Positions 1 to 11,500 of a stretch of DNA of 64,000 nt are shown piece by piece (the first letter of the stretch is position 1; each line of letters starts with the position of its first letter). The stretch is from Megascapheus bottae (taxonomy: Eukaryota; Chordata; Mammalia; Rodentia; Geomyidae). The stretch is from NCBI GenBank assembly GCA_024803745.1, contig JANJXV010001770.1, positions 1 through 64,000 on the forward strand, written 5' to 3'. A program made the translations under genes and the position numbers. The notes under the pieces are model-generated. The model was not told where the DNA came from. It made no database searches and saw nothing but the letters and a program-made list of their open reading frames with translations.

Positions 1-23
1 GAAGTCACAGAATGGAGGTGTGT

Positions 24-57
24 GAAGTCACAGAATGGAGCCAAAATGGAGGTGTGT
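24..57 (+). repeat. 34-bp hybrid monomer, diagnostic marker (first of many)
   Basis: A 17-bp front half (through GAATGGAG) is fused to CCAAAATGG and the usual GT tail. It is explained by a 10-bp loss (GTGTGTGAAG) between a normal monomer and a following GAAGCCAAAATGG monomer, a form that still exists intact (near 2,738 and 3,202). The first C of CC lies at 41, 2,887, 4,280, 7,124, 8,517, 11,361, 12,754, 14,425, 17,800, 19,193, 22,281, 25,930, 29,305, 32,034, 35,907, 39,786, 43,779, 47,702, 50,318, 54,120, 58,011, 60,216 and 63,836. Variant GCAGCC occurs at 33,651 and 52,073, GCAGCAAAA at 55,693 and 61,518, and a one-A-shorter form at 25,074, 38,930 and 46,846. I used these as HOR anchors. Confidence 0.92.
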
Positions 58-1094
58 GAAGTCACAGAATGGAGATGTGTGAAGTCACAGAATGGAGGTG
101 TGTGAAGTCAGAATGGAGGTGTGTGAAGTCATAGAATGGAGTTGTGTGAAGTTAGAATGGAGGTGTGTGAAGTCATAGAATGGACGTATGTGAAGTCACA
201 GAATTCAGGTGTGTGAAGTCATAGAATGGAGTTGTGTGAAGTCATAGAATGGAGGTGTGTGAAGTCACATAATGGAGGTGTGTGAAGTTCTAGAATGGAG
301 GTGTGTGAAGTCACAGAATTGAGGTGTGTGAAGTGATAGAATGGAGGTGTGTGAAGTCACAGAATGGAGGTGTGTGAAGTCAGAATGGAGGCGTGTGAAG
401 TCATAGAATGGAGGTGTGTGAAGTCATAGAATGGTGGTGTGTGAAATCATAGAATGGAGGTGTGTGAAGTTCTAGAATGGAGGTTTGTGAAGTCACAGAA
501 TGGAACTGTGTGAAGTCATAGAATGGAGGTGTGTGAAGTCACAGAATGGAGGTGTATGAAGTCATAGAATGGAGGTGTGTGAAGTCACAGAATTGAGGTG
601 CTGTGAAGTCAGAGTATTGAGGTTTGTGAAGTCACAGAAAGGAGGTGTGTGAAATCAGAGAATGGAGGTGTGTGAAGTCATAGAATGGAAGTCTGTGTAG
701 TCACAGAATTGAGGTGTGTGAAGTCATAGAATGGAGTTGTGTGAAGTCAAACAGGAGGTGTGTGAAGTCAGAATGGAGGTCTGTGAAGTCACAGAGTGGA
801 GGTGTGTGAAGTCTCAGATGGACATGTGTTAAGTCATAGAACGGAGGATTGTGAAGTCATAGAATGGAGGTGTGTGAAGTCATAGAATGGATGTTTTTGA
901 AGTAAGAATGGAGGTGTGTTAATTCATAGAATGGATGTGTGTGGAAGTCACAGAATGGAGATGTGTGAAGTCACAGACTGGAGGTGTGTGAAATCACAGA
1001 ATGGAGGAGTATGAAATCACAGAATGGATTTGTGTGAAGTCACAGAATGAAGGTGTGTGAAATCATAGAATGGAGGTCTGTGAAGTGAAAATGG

Positions 1095-1125
1095 AAGTGT
1101 GTGATGACACAATTGAGGAATATGA
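1095..1125 (+). repeat. GATGACACAATTGAG divergent monomer, HOR marker
   Basis: This rare monomer has TGTGTGATGACACAATTG in place of the usual GTGTGTGAAGTCACAG. TGTGT and ACACA form a short inverted repeat around GATG. GATG starts at 1,103, 5,340, 9,577, 13,724, 16,016, 20,253, 23,264, 27,521, 36,880 and 44,752. The GTGCGTGATGACAC sub-form, in B segments, is at 15,502, 27,007, 30,361, 40,777, 48,693, 52,787, 56,407, 58,612 and 62,232. A third form with GTGATGTCAC is confined to D segments (about 24,560, 38,237, 38,417, 46,153, 46,333). Each sub-form is tied to one segment type, which makes it a good landmark for ordering copies. Confidence 0.88.
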
Positions 1126-4100
1126 AGTCACAGATTGGAGGTGTGTGAAGTCAAAATGGAGGTGTGTGAAGTCACAGAATGGAGGTTTGTGAAGTCACAG
1201 AATGAACGTGTGTGAAGTCAAATTGGAGGTTTGTGAAGTCTCTAAATTGAGGTGTGTGAAGTCATAGATTGGAGGTTTGTGAAGTCATAGAATGGAGGTG
1301 TGTGAAGTCACAGAATGGAGGTGTGTGAAGTCATAGAATGGAGGTGTGTGAAGTCACAATGGAGATGTGTGAAGTCATAGAATGGAGGTGTGCTGAAGTT
1401 AGAAAATGGAGGTGTGTGAAGTCAGAGAATATAGGTGTGTGAAGTCACAGAATGGAGGTGTGTGAAGTCATAGAATGGAGGTGTGTGAAGACATAGAATG
1501 GAGTTGTGTTAGGTCATAGAACAGATATTTGTGAAGTCATAGATTGGAGGTGTGTGAAGTCAGAATGGAGGTGTGTGAAGTCATAGAATGGACGTGTGTG
1601 AAGTCACAAAATGGAGGTGTGTGAAGTCATAGAATGTAGGTGTGTGAAGTCATAGAATGGAGGTGTGTGAAGTCAAAAAGGCGGTGTGTGAAGTCAGAAT
1701 GGAGGTCTGTGAAGTGACAGAATGGACGTGTGTGAAGTCACAGATGGACATGTGTTAAGTCACAGAACGGAGGTGTGTGAACTCATAGAATGGAGGACTG
1801 TGAAGTCAGAATGGAGATGTGTGTAGTCAGAATGGAGGTGTGTGAAATCATACAATGGATGCTTTTGAAATACGAATGGAGGTGTGTAAAATCATAGAAT
1901 GGAGGTGTGTGAAGTCACAGAATGGAGGTATGTGAAGTCACAGAATGGAGGTGTGTGAAGTCACAGAATGGAGGTGTGTGAAGTCATAGAATGGAGGTTT
2001 GTGAAGTCACAGAATGGAGGTCTGTAAAGTCAGAATGGAGGAGTGTGAAGTCATAGAATGGAGGTGTGTGAAATCATAGAATGGAGGTGTGTGAAATCAT
2101 AGAATGGAGGTGTGTGAAGCTCTAGAATGGAGGTGTGTGAAGTCATAGAATGGAGGTGTGTGAAGTCAAAGAATGGAGATGTGTGAAGTCAGAATGGAGG
2201 TGTGTGAAGTCATAGAATGGAGTTGTGTGATGTCAGAATGGAGGTGTGTGAAGTCATAGAATGGACGTATGTGAAGTCACAGAATTCAGGTGTGTGAAGT
2301 CATAGAATGGAGGTGTGTGAAGTCATAGAAAGGAGGTGTGTGAAGTCACATAATGGAGGTGTGTGAAGTTCTAGAATGGAGGTGTGTGAAGTCACAGAAG
2401 TGAGGTGTGTGAGAGATAGAATGGAGGTGTGTGAAGTCACAGAATGGAGGTGTGTGAAGTCATAGAATGGAGGTTTGTGAAGTCACAGAATTGATTTGTG
2501 TGTGAAGTCAGAGAATTGAGGTGTGTGAAGTCACAGAAAGGAGGTGTGTGAAATCAGAAAATGGAGGTGTGTTAAGTCATAGAATGGAAGTCTGTGAAGT
2601 AACAGAATTGAGGTGTGTGAAGTCATAGAATGGAGGTGTGTGAAGTCACAGAAGGGAGGTGTGTGAAGTCATAGAATGGAGGTGTGTGAAGTCCCAGAAT
2701 GGAGGTGTGTGAAGTCACAGAATGGAGGTGTGTGAAGCCAAAATGGAGGGGTGTGAAGTCATAGAATGGAGGTGTGTGAAGTCAGACAAGGAAGGTGTGT
2801 GAAGTCACAGAATGGATGTGTCTGAAGTCATAGAATGGAGGTGTGTAAAGTCACAGAATGGAGGTGTGTGAAGTCACAGAATGGAGCCAAAATGGAGGTG
2901 TGTGAACTCATAGAATGGAGGTGTGTGAAGTCAGAGAATGGAGTTGTGTGAGTCATAGAATTGAAGTGTGTGAAGTCACAGAATGGAGGTGTGTGAAGTC
3001 ATAGAATGGAAGTGTGTGAAGTTACAGAATGGAGATGTGTGAAGTCACAGAATGGAGGTGTGTGAAGTCAGAATGGAGGCGTGTGAAGTCATAGAATGGA
3101 GGTGTGTGAAGTCATAGAATGGAGGTGTGTGAAGTCACAGAATGGAGGTGTGTGAAGTCCCAGAATGGAGGTGTGTGAAGCCACGGAATGGAGGTGTGTG
3201 AAGCCAAAATGGAGGTGTGTGAAGTCAGAGAATGGAGGTGTGTGAGTCATAGAATTGAAGTGTGTGAAGTCACAGAATGGAGGTGTGTGAAGTCACAGAA
3301 TGGAGGTGTGTGAAGTCACAGAATGGAGATGTGTGAAGTCACAGAATGGAGGTGTGTGAAGTCAGAATGGAGGTGTGTGAAGTCATAGAATGGAGTTGTG
3401 TGAAGTCAGAATGGTGGTGTGTGAAGTCATAGAATGGACGTATGTGAAGTCACAGAATTCAGGTGTGTGAAGTCATAGAATGGAGGTGTGTGAAGTCACA
3501 TAATGGAGGTGTGTGAAGTTCTAGAATGGAGGTGTGTGAAGTCACAGAATTGAGGTGTGTGAAGTGATAGAATGGAGGTGTGTTAAGTCACAGAATGGAG
3601 GTGTGTGAAGTCAGAATGGAGGTGTGTGAAGTCACAGAATGGAGGTGTGTGAAGTCAGCAAATGGAGGTGTGTGAAGTCAGAGAATATAGGTGTGTGAAG
3701 TCACAGAATGGAGGTGTGTGAAGTCATAGATTGGAGGTTTGTGAAGTCAGAATGGAGGTTTGTGAAGTCATAGAATGGACGTGTGTGAAGTCACAGAATT
3801 GAGGTGTGTGAAGTCATAGAATGTAGGTGAGTGAAGTCATAGAATGGAGGCATGTGAAGTCCGAATGGAGATGTGTGAAGACAGAATGGAGGTGTGTGAA
3901 GTCATAGAATGAATGTTTTTGAAGTAAGAATGGAGGTGTGTAAAGTGACAGAATGGAGGTGTGTGAAGTCACAGAATGGAGGTGTGTGAAATCACAGAAT
4001 GGAGTTTTGTGAAGTCATAGAATGGAGGTGTGTGAAGTCACAGAATTGAGGTGTGTGAAGTCACAGAATTGAGGTGTGTAAAGGCACAGAATGGAGGTGT

Positions 4101-4279
4101 GTGAGTCAGAGAATGGAGGTGTGTGAAGTCATAGAATGGAAGTCTGTGAAGTCACAGAATTGAGGTGTGTGAAGTCACAGAATGGAGGTATGTGAAGTCA
4201 CAGAATGGAAGTGTCTGAAGTCATAGAATGGAGGTTTGTGAAGTCACAGAATGGAGGTGTGTGAAGTCACAGAATGGAG

Positions 4280-7200
4280 CCAAAATGGAGGTGTGTGAAG
4301 TCACAGAATGGAGATGTGTGAAGTCACAGAATGGAGGTGTGTGAAGTCAGAATGGAGGTGTGTGAAGTCATAGAATGGAGTTGTGTGAAGTTAGAATGGA
4401 GGTGTGTGAAGTCATAGAATGGACGTATGTGAAGTCACAGAATTCAGGTGTGTGAAGTCATAGAATGGAGTTGTGTGAAGTCATAGAATGGAGGTGTGTG
4501 AAGTCACATAATGGAGGTGTGTGAAGTTCTAGAATGGAGGTGTGTGAAGTCACAGAATTGAGGTGTGTGAAGTGATAGAATGGAGGTGTGTGAAGTCACA
4601 GAATGGAGGTGTGTGAAGTCAGAATGGAGGCGTGTGAAGTCATAGAATGGAGGTGTGTGAAGTCATAGAATGGTGGTGTGTGAAATCATAGAATGGAGGT
4701 GTGTGAAGTTCTAGAATGGAGGTTTGTGAAGTCACAGAATGGAACTGTGTGAAGTCATAGAATGGAGGTGTGTGAAGTCACAGAATGGAGGTGTATGAAG
4801 TCATAGAATGGAGGTGTGTGAAGTCACAGAATTGAGGTGTGTGAAGTCAGAGTATTGAGGTTTGTGAAGTCACAGAAAGGAGGTGTGTGAAATCAGAGAA
4901 TGGAGGTGTGTGAAGTCATAGAATGGAAGTCTGTGTAGTCACAGAATTGAGGTGTGTGAAGTCATAGAATGGAGTTGTGTGAAGTCAAACAGGAGGTGTG
5001 TGAAGTCAGAATGGAGGTCTGTGAAGTCACAGAGTGGAGGTGTGTGAAGTCTCAGATGGACATGTGTTAAGTCATAGAACGGAGGATTGTGAAGTCATAG
5101 AATGGAGGTGTGTGAAGTCATAGAATGGATGTTTTTGAAGTAAGAATGGAGGTGTGTTAATTCATAGAATGGATGTGTGTGGAGTCACAGAATGGAGATG
5201 TGTGAAGTCACAGACTGGAGGTGTGTGAAATCACAGAATGGAGGAGTATGAAATCACAGAATGGATTTGTGTGAAGTCACAGAATGAAGGTGTGTGAAAT
5301 CATAGAATGGAGGTCTGTGAAGTGAAAATGGAAGTGTGTGATGACACAATTGAGGAATATGAAGTCACAGATTGGAGGTGTGTGAAGTCAAAATGGAGGT
5401 GTGTGAAGTCACAGAATGGAGGTTTGTGAAGTCACAGAATGAACGTGAGTGAAGTCAAATTGGAGGTTTGTGAAGTCTCTAAATTGAGGTGTGTGAAGTC
5501 ATAGATTGGAGGTTTGTGAAGTCATAGAATGGAGGTGTGTGAAGTCACAGAATGGAGGTGTGTGAAGTCATAGAATGGAGGTGTGTGAAGTCACAATGGA
5601 GATGTGTGAAGTCATAGAATGGAGGTGTGTGAAGTTAGAAAATGGAGGTGTGTGAAGTCAGAGAATATAGGTGTGTGAAGTCACAGAATGGAGGTGTGTG
5701 AAGTCATAGAATGGAGGTGTGTGAAGACATAGAATGGAGTTGTGTTAGGTCATAGAACAGATATTTGTGAAGTCATAGATTGGAGGTGTGTGAAGTCAGA
5801 ATGGAGGTGTGTGAAGTCATAGAATGGACGTGTGTGAAGTCACAAAATGGAGGTGTGTGAAGTCATAGAATGTAGGTGTGTGAAGTCATAGAATGGAGGT
5901 GTGTGAAGTCAAAAAGGCGGTGTGTGAAGTCAGAATGGAGGTCTGTGAAGTGACAGAATGGACGTGTGTGAAGTCACAGATGGACATGTGTTAAGTCACA
6001 GAACGGAGGTGTGTGAACTCATAGAATGGAGGACTGTGAAGTCAGAATGGAGATGTGTGTAGTCAGAATGGAGGTGTGTGAAATCATACAATGGATGCTT
6101 TTGAAATACGAATGGAGGTGTGTAAAATCATAGAATGGAGGTGTGTGAAGTCACAGAATGGAGGTATGTGAAGTCACAGAATGGAGGTGTGTGAAGTCAC
6201 AGAATGGAGGTGTGTGAAGTCATAGAATGGAGGTTTGTGAAGTCACAGAATGGAGGTCTGTAAAGTCAGAATGGAGGAGTGTGAAGTCATAGAATGGAGG
6301 TGTGTGAAATCATAGAATGGAGGTGTGTGAAATCATAGAATGGAGGTGTGTGAAGCTCTAGAATGGAGGTGTGTGAAGTCATAGAATGGAGGTGTGTGAA
6401 GTCAAAGAATGGAGATGTGTGAAGTCAGAATGGAGGTGTGTGAAGTCATAGAATGGAGTTGTGTGATGTCAGAATGGAGGTGTGTGAAGTCATAGAATGG
6501 ACGTATGTGAAGTCACAGAATTCAGGTGTGTGAAGTCATAGAATGGAGGTGTGTGAAGTCATAGAAAGGAGGTGTGTGAAGTCACATAATGGAGGTGTGT
6601 GAAGTTCTAGAATGGAGGTGTGTGAAGTCACAGAAGTGAGGTGTGTGAAGAGATAGAATGGAGGTGTGTGAAGTCACAGAATGGAGGTGTGTGAAGTCAT
6701 AGAATGGAGGTGTGTGAAGTCACAGAATTGATTTGTGTGTGAAGTCAGAGAATTGAGGTGTGTGAAGTCACAGAAAGGAGGTGTGTGAAATCAGAAAATG
6801 GAGGTGTGTTAAGTCATAGAATGGAAGTCTGTGAAGTAACAGAATTGAGGTGTGTGAAGTCATAGAATGGAGGTGTGTGAAGTCACAGAAGGGAGGTGTG
6901 TGAAGTCATAGAATGGAGGTGTGTGAAGTCCCAGAATGGAGGTGTGTGAAGTCACAGAATGGAGGTGTGTGAAGCCAAAATGGAGGGGTGTGAAGTCATA
7001 GAATGGAGGTGTGTGAAGTCAGACAAGGAAGGTGTGTGAAGTCACAGAATGGATGTGTCTGAAGTCATAGAATGGAGGTGTGTAAAGTCACAGAATGGAG
7101 GTGTGTGAAGTCACAGAATGGAGCCAAAATGGAGGTGTGTGAACTCATAGAATGGAGGTGTGTGAAGTCAGAGAATGGAGTTGTGTGAGTCATAGAATTG

Positions 7201-8516
7201 AAGTGTGTGAAGTCACAGAATGGAGGTGTGTGAAGTCATAGAATGGAAGTGTGTGAAGTTACAGAATGGAGATGTGTGAAGTCACAGAATGGAGGTGTGT
7301 GAAGTCAGAATGGAGGCGTGTGAAGTCATAGAATGGAGGTGTGTGAAGTCATAGAATGGAGGTGTGTGAAGTCACAGAATGGAGGTGTGTGAAGTCCCAG
7401 AATGGAGGTGTGTGAAGCCACGGAATGGAGGTGTGTGAAGCCAAAATGGAGGTGTGTGAAGTCAGAGAATGGAGGTGTGTGAGTCATAGAATTGAAGTGT
7501 GTGAAGTCACAGAATGGAGGTGTGTGAAGTCACAGAATGGAGGTGTGTGAAGTCACAGAATGGAGATGTGTGAAGTCACAGAATGGAGGTGTGTGAAGTC
7601 AGAATGGAGGTGTGTGAAGTCATAGAATGGAGTTGTGTGAAGTCAGAATGGTGGTGTGTGAAGTCATAGAATGGACGTATGTGAAGTCACAGAATTCAGG
7701 TGTGTGAAGTCATAGAATGGAGGTGTGTGAAGTCACATAATGGAGGTGTGTGAAGTTCTAGAATGGAGGTGTGTGAAGTCACAGAATTGAGGTGTGTGAA
7801 GTGATAGAATGGAGGTGTGTTAAGTCACAGAATGGAGGTGTGTGAAGTCAGAATGGAGGTGTGTGAAGTCACAGAATGGAGGTGTGTGAAGTCAGCAAAT
7901 GGAGGTGTGTGAAGTCAGAGAATATAGGTGTGTGAAGTCACAGAATGGAGGTGTGTGAAGTCATAGATTGGAGGTGTGTGAAGTCAGAATGGAGGTTTGT
8001 GAAGTCATAGAATGGACGTGTGTGAAGTCACAGAATTGAGGTGTGTGAAGTCATAGAATGTAGGTGAGTGAAGTCATAGAATGGAGGCATGTGAAGTCCG
8101 AATGGAGATGTGTGAAGACAGAATGGAGGTGTGTGAAGTCATAGAATGAATGTTTTTGAAGTAAGAATGGAGGTGTGTAAAGTGACAGAATGGAGGTGTG
8201 TGAAGTCACAGAATGGAGGTGTGTGAAATCACAGAATGGAGTTTTGTGAAGTCATAGAATGGAGGTGTGTGAAGTCACAGAATTGAGGTGTGTGAAGTCA
8301 CAGAATTGAGGTGTGTAAAGGCACAGAATGGAGGTGTGTGAGTCAGAGAATGGAGGTGTGTGAAGTCATAGAATGGAAGTCTGTGAAGTCACAGAATTGA
8401 GGTGTGTGAAGTCACAGAATGGAGGTATGTGAAGTCACAGAATGGAAGTGTCTGAAGTCATAGAATGGAGGTTTGTGAAGTCACAGAATGGAGGTGTGTG
8501 AAGTCACAGAATGGAG
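4280..8516 (+). repeat. HOR-A copy 2 (4,237 bp)
   Basis: This complete higher-order copy keeps the marker order of copy 1: hybrid monomer CC at 4,280, GATGACAC at 5,340, second hybrid at 7,124, TGAGTCA at 7,186, 7,480 and 8,339. The spacing to copy 3 is 4,237 bp at each of the markers I measured. Distinguishing changes are AACGTGAGTG near 5,444 (copies 1 and 3 read AACGTGTGTG) and GAGGTGTGTG before the GATTTGTG monomer near 6,712 (GAGGTTTGTG in the others). With copy 3 it shares ATTGGAGGTGTGTG near 7,968, where copy 1 reads ATTGGAGGTTTGTG. Confidence 0.92.
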
Positions 8517-11500
8517 CCAAAATGGAGGTGTGTGAAGTCACAGAATGGAGATGTGTGAAGTCACAGAATGGAGGTGTGTGAAGTCAGAATGGAGGTGTGT
8601 GAAGTCATAGAATGGAGTTGTGTGAAGTTAGAATGGAGGTGTGTGAAGTCATAGAATGGACGTATGTGAAGTCACAGAATTCAGGTGTGTGAAGTCATAG
8701 AATGGAGTTGTGTGAAGTCATAGAATGGAGGTGTGTGAAGTCACATAATGGAGGTGTGTGAAGTTCTAGAATGGAGGTGTGTGAAGTCACAGAATTGAGG
8801 TGTGTGAAGTGATAGAATGGAGGTGTGTGAAGTCACAGAATGGAGGTGTGTGAAGTCAGAATGGAGGCGTGTGAAGTCATAGAATGGAGGTGTGTGAAGT
8901 CATAGAATGGTGGTGTGTGAAATCATAGAATGGAGGTGTGTGAAGTTCTAGAATGGAGGTTTGTGAAGTCACAGAATGGAACTGTGTGAACTCATAGAAT
9001 GGAGGTGTGTGAAGTCACAGAATGGAGGTGTATGAAGTCATAGAATGGAGGTGTGTGAAGTCACAGAATTGAGGTGTGTGAAGTCAGAGTATTGAGGTTT
9101 GTGAAGTCACAGAAAGGAGGTGTGTGAAATCAGAGAATGGAGGTGTGTGAAGTCATAGAATGGAAGTCTGTGTAGTCACAGAATTGAGGTGTGTGAAGTC
9201 ATAGAATGGAGTTGTGTGAAGTCAAACAGGAGGTGTGTGAAGTCAGAATGGAGGTCTGTGAAGTCACAGAGTGGAGGTGTGTGAAGTCTCAGATGGACAT
9301 GTGTTAAGTCATAGAACGGAGGATTGTGAAGTCATAGAATGGAGGTGTGTGAAGTCATAGAATGGATGTTTTTGAAGTAAGAATGGAGGTGTGTTAATTC
9401 ATAGAATGGATGTGTGTGAAGTCACAGAATGGAGATGTGTGAAGTCACAGACTGGAGGTGTGTGAAATCACAGAATGGAGGAGTATGAAATCACAGAATG
9501 GATTTGTGTGAAGTCACAGAATGAAGGTGTGTGAAATCATAGAATGGAGGTCTGTGAAGTGAAAATGGAAGTGTGTGATGACACAATTGAGGAATATGAA
9601 GTCACAGATTGGAGGTGTGTGAAGTCAAAATGGAGGTGTGTGAAGTCACAGAATGGAGGTTTGTGAAGTCACAGAATGAACGTGTGTGAAGTCAAATTGG
9701 AGGTTTGTGAAGTCTCTAAATTGAGGTGTGTGAAGTCATAGATTGGAGGTTTGTGAAGTCATAGAATGGAGGTGTGTGAAGTCACAGAATGGAGGTGTGT
9801 GAAGTCATAGAATGGAGGTGTGTGAAGTCACAATGGAGATGTGTGAAGTCATATAATGGAGGTGTGTGAAGTTAGAAAATGGAGGTGTGTGAAGTCAGAG
9901 AATATAGGTGTGTGAAGTCACAGAATGGAGGTGTGTGAAGTCATAGAATGGAGGTGTGTGAAGACATAGAATGGAGTTGTGTTAGGTCATAGAACAGATA
10001 TTTGTGAAGTCATAGATTGGAGGTGTGTGAAGTCAGAATGGAGGTGTGTGAAGTCATAGAATGGACGTGTGTGAAGTCACAAAATGGAGGTGTGTGAAGT
10101 CATAGAATGTAGGTGTGTGAAGTCATAGAATGGAGGTGTGTGAAGTCAAAAAGGCGGTGTGTGAAGTCAGAATGGAGGTCTGTGAAGTGACAGAATGGAC
10201 GTGTGTGAAGTCACAGATGGACATGTGTTAAGTCACAGAACGGAGGTGTGTGAACTCATAGAATGGAGGACTGTGAAGTCAGAATGGAGATGTGTGTAGT
10301 CAGAATGGAGGTGTGTGAAATCATACAATGGATGCTTTTGAAATACGAATGGAGGTGTGTAAAATCATAGAATGGAGGTGTGTGAAGTCACAGAATGGAG
10401 GTATGTGAAGTCACAGAATGGAGGTGTGTGAAGTCACAGAATGGAGGTGTGTGAAGTCATAGAATGGAGGTTTGTGAAGTCACAGAATGGAGGTCTGTAA
10501 AGTCAGAATGGAGGAGTGTGAAGTCATAGAATGGAGGTGTGTGAAATCATAGAATGGAGGTGTGTGAAATCATAGAATGGAGGTGTGTGAAGCTCTAGAA
10601 TGGAGGTGTGTGAAGTCATAGAATGGAGGTGTGTGAAGTCAAAGAATGGAGATGTGTGAAGTCAGAATGGAGGTGTGTGAAGTCATAGAATGGAGTTGTG
10701 TGATGTCAGAATGGAGGTGTGTGAAGTCATAGAATGGACGTATGTGAAGTCACAGAATTCAGGTGTGTGAAGTCATAGAATGGAGGTGTGTGAAGTCATA
10801 GAAAGGAGGTGTGTGAAGTCACATAATGGAGGTGTGTGAAGTTCTAGAATGGAGGTGTGTGAAGTCACAGAAGTGAGGTGTGTGAAGAGATAGAATGGAG
10901 GTGTGTGAAGTCACAGAATGGAGGTGTGTGAAGTCATAGAATGGAGGTTTGTGAAGTCACAGAATTGATTTGTGTGTGAAGTCAGAGAATTGAGGTGTGT
11001 GAAGTCACAGAAAGGAGGTGTGTGAAATCAGAAAATGGAGGTGTGTTAAGTCATAGAATGGAAGTCTGTGAAGTAACAGAATTGAGGTGTGTGAAGTCAT
11101 AGAATGGAGGTGTGTGAAGTCACAGAAGGGAGGTGTGTGAAGTCATAGAATGGAGGTGTGTGAAGTCCCAGAATGGAGGTGTGTGAAGTCACAGAATGGA
11201 GGTGTGTGAAGCCAAAATGGAGGGGTGTGAAGTCATAGAATGGAGGTGTGTGAAGTCAGACAAGGAAGGTGTGTGAAGTCACAGAATGGATGTGTCTGAA
11301 GTCATAGAATGGAGGTGTGTAAAGTCACAGAATGGAGGTGTGTGAAGTCACAGAATGGAGCCAAAATGGAGGTGTGTGAACTCATAGAATGGAGGTGTGT
11401 GAAGTCAGAGAATGGAGTTGTGTGAGTCATAGAATTGAAGTGTGTGAAGTCACAGAATGGAGGTTTGTGAAGTCATAGAATGGAAGTGTGTGAAGTTACA

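Larger units (their letters stand above)
1..4279 (+). repeat. HOR-A copy 1 (~4,239 bp from 41)
   Basis: This is the first visible copy of a higher-order repeat of about 185 monomers. The window opens about 40 bp before the 34-bp hybrid monomer (CC at 41) used here as the unit boundary; the next equivalent is at 4,280. Internal landmarks are the GATGACAC monomer at 1,103, a second hybrid monomer at 2,887, TTCTAGAA monomers at 288, 470, 2,369 and 3,519, and TGAGTCA monomers at 2,949, 3,243 and 4,102. It differs from copy 2 by scattered single-base changes. Private indels include an extra base in GGTGCTGTGAAG near 600, one in GTGTGGAAG near 941, one in GTGTGCTGAAG near 1,392, and one missing base in GTGAGAGATAG near 2,411. 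Confidence 0.9.

Noticed and set aside
1..35. CRP-type operator, because TGTGA and TCACA occur together
   Set aside because: The bacterial CRP site needs a 6-bp spacer; here it is 2 bp, and the context is a eukaryote-type satellite with no genes.
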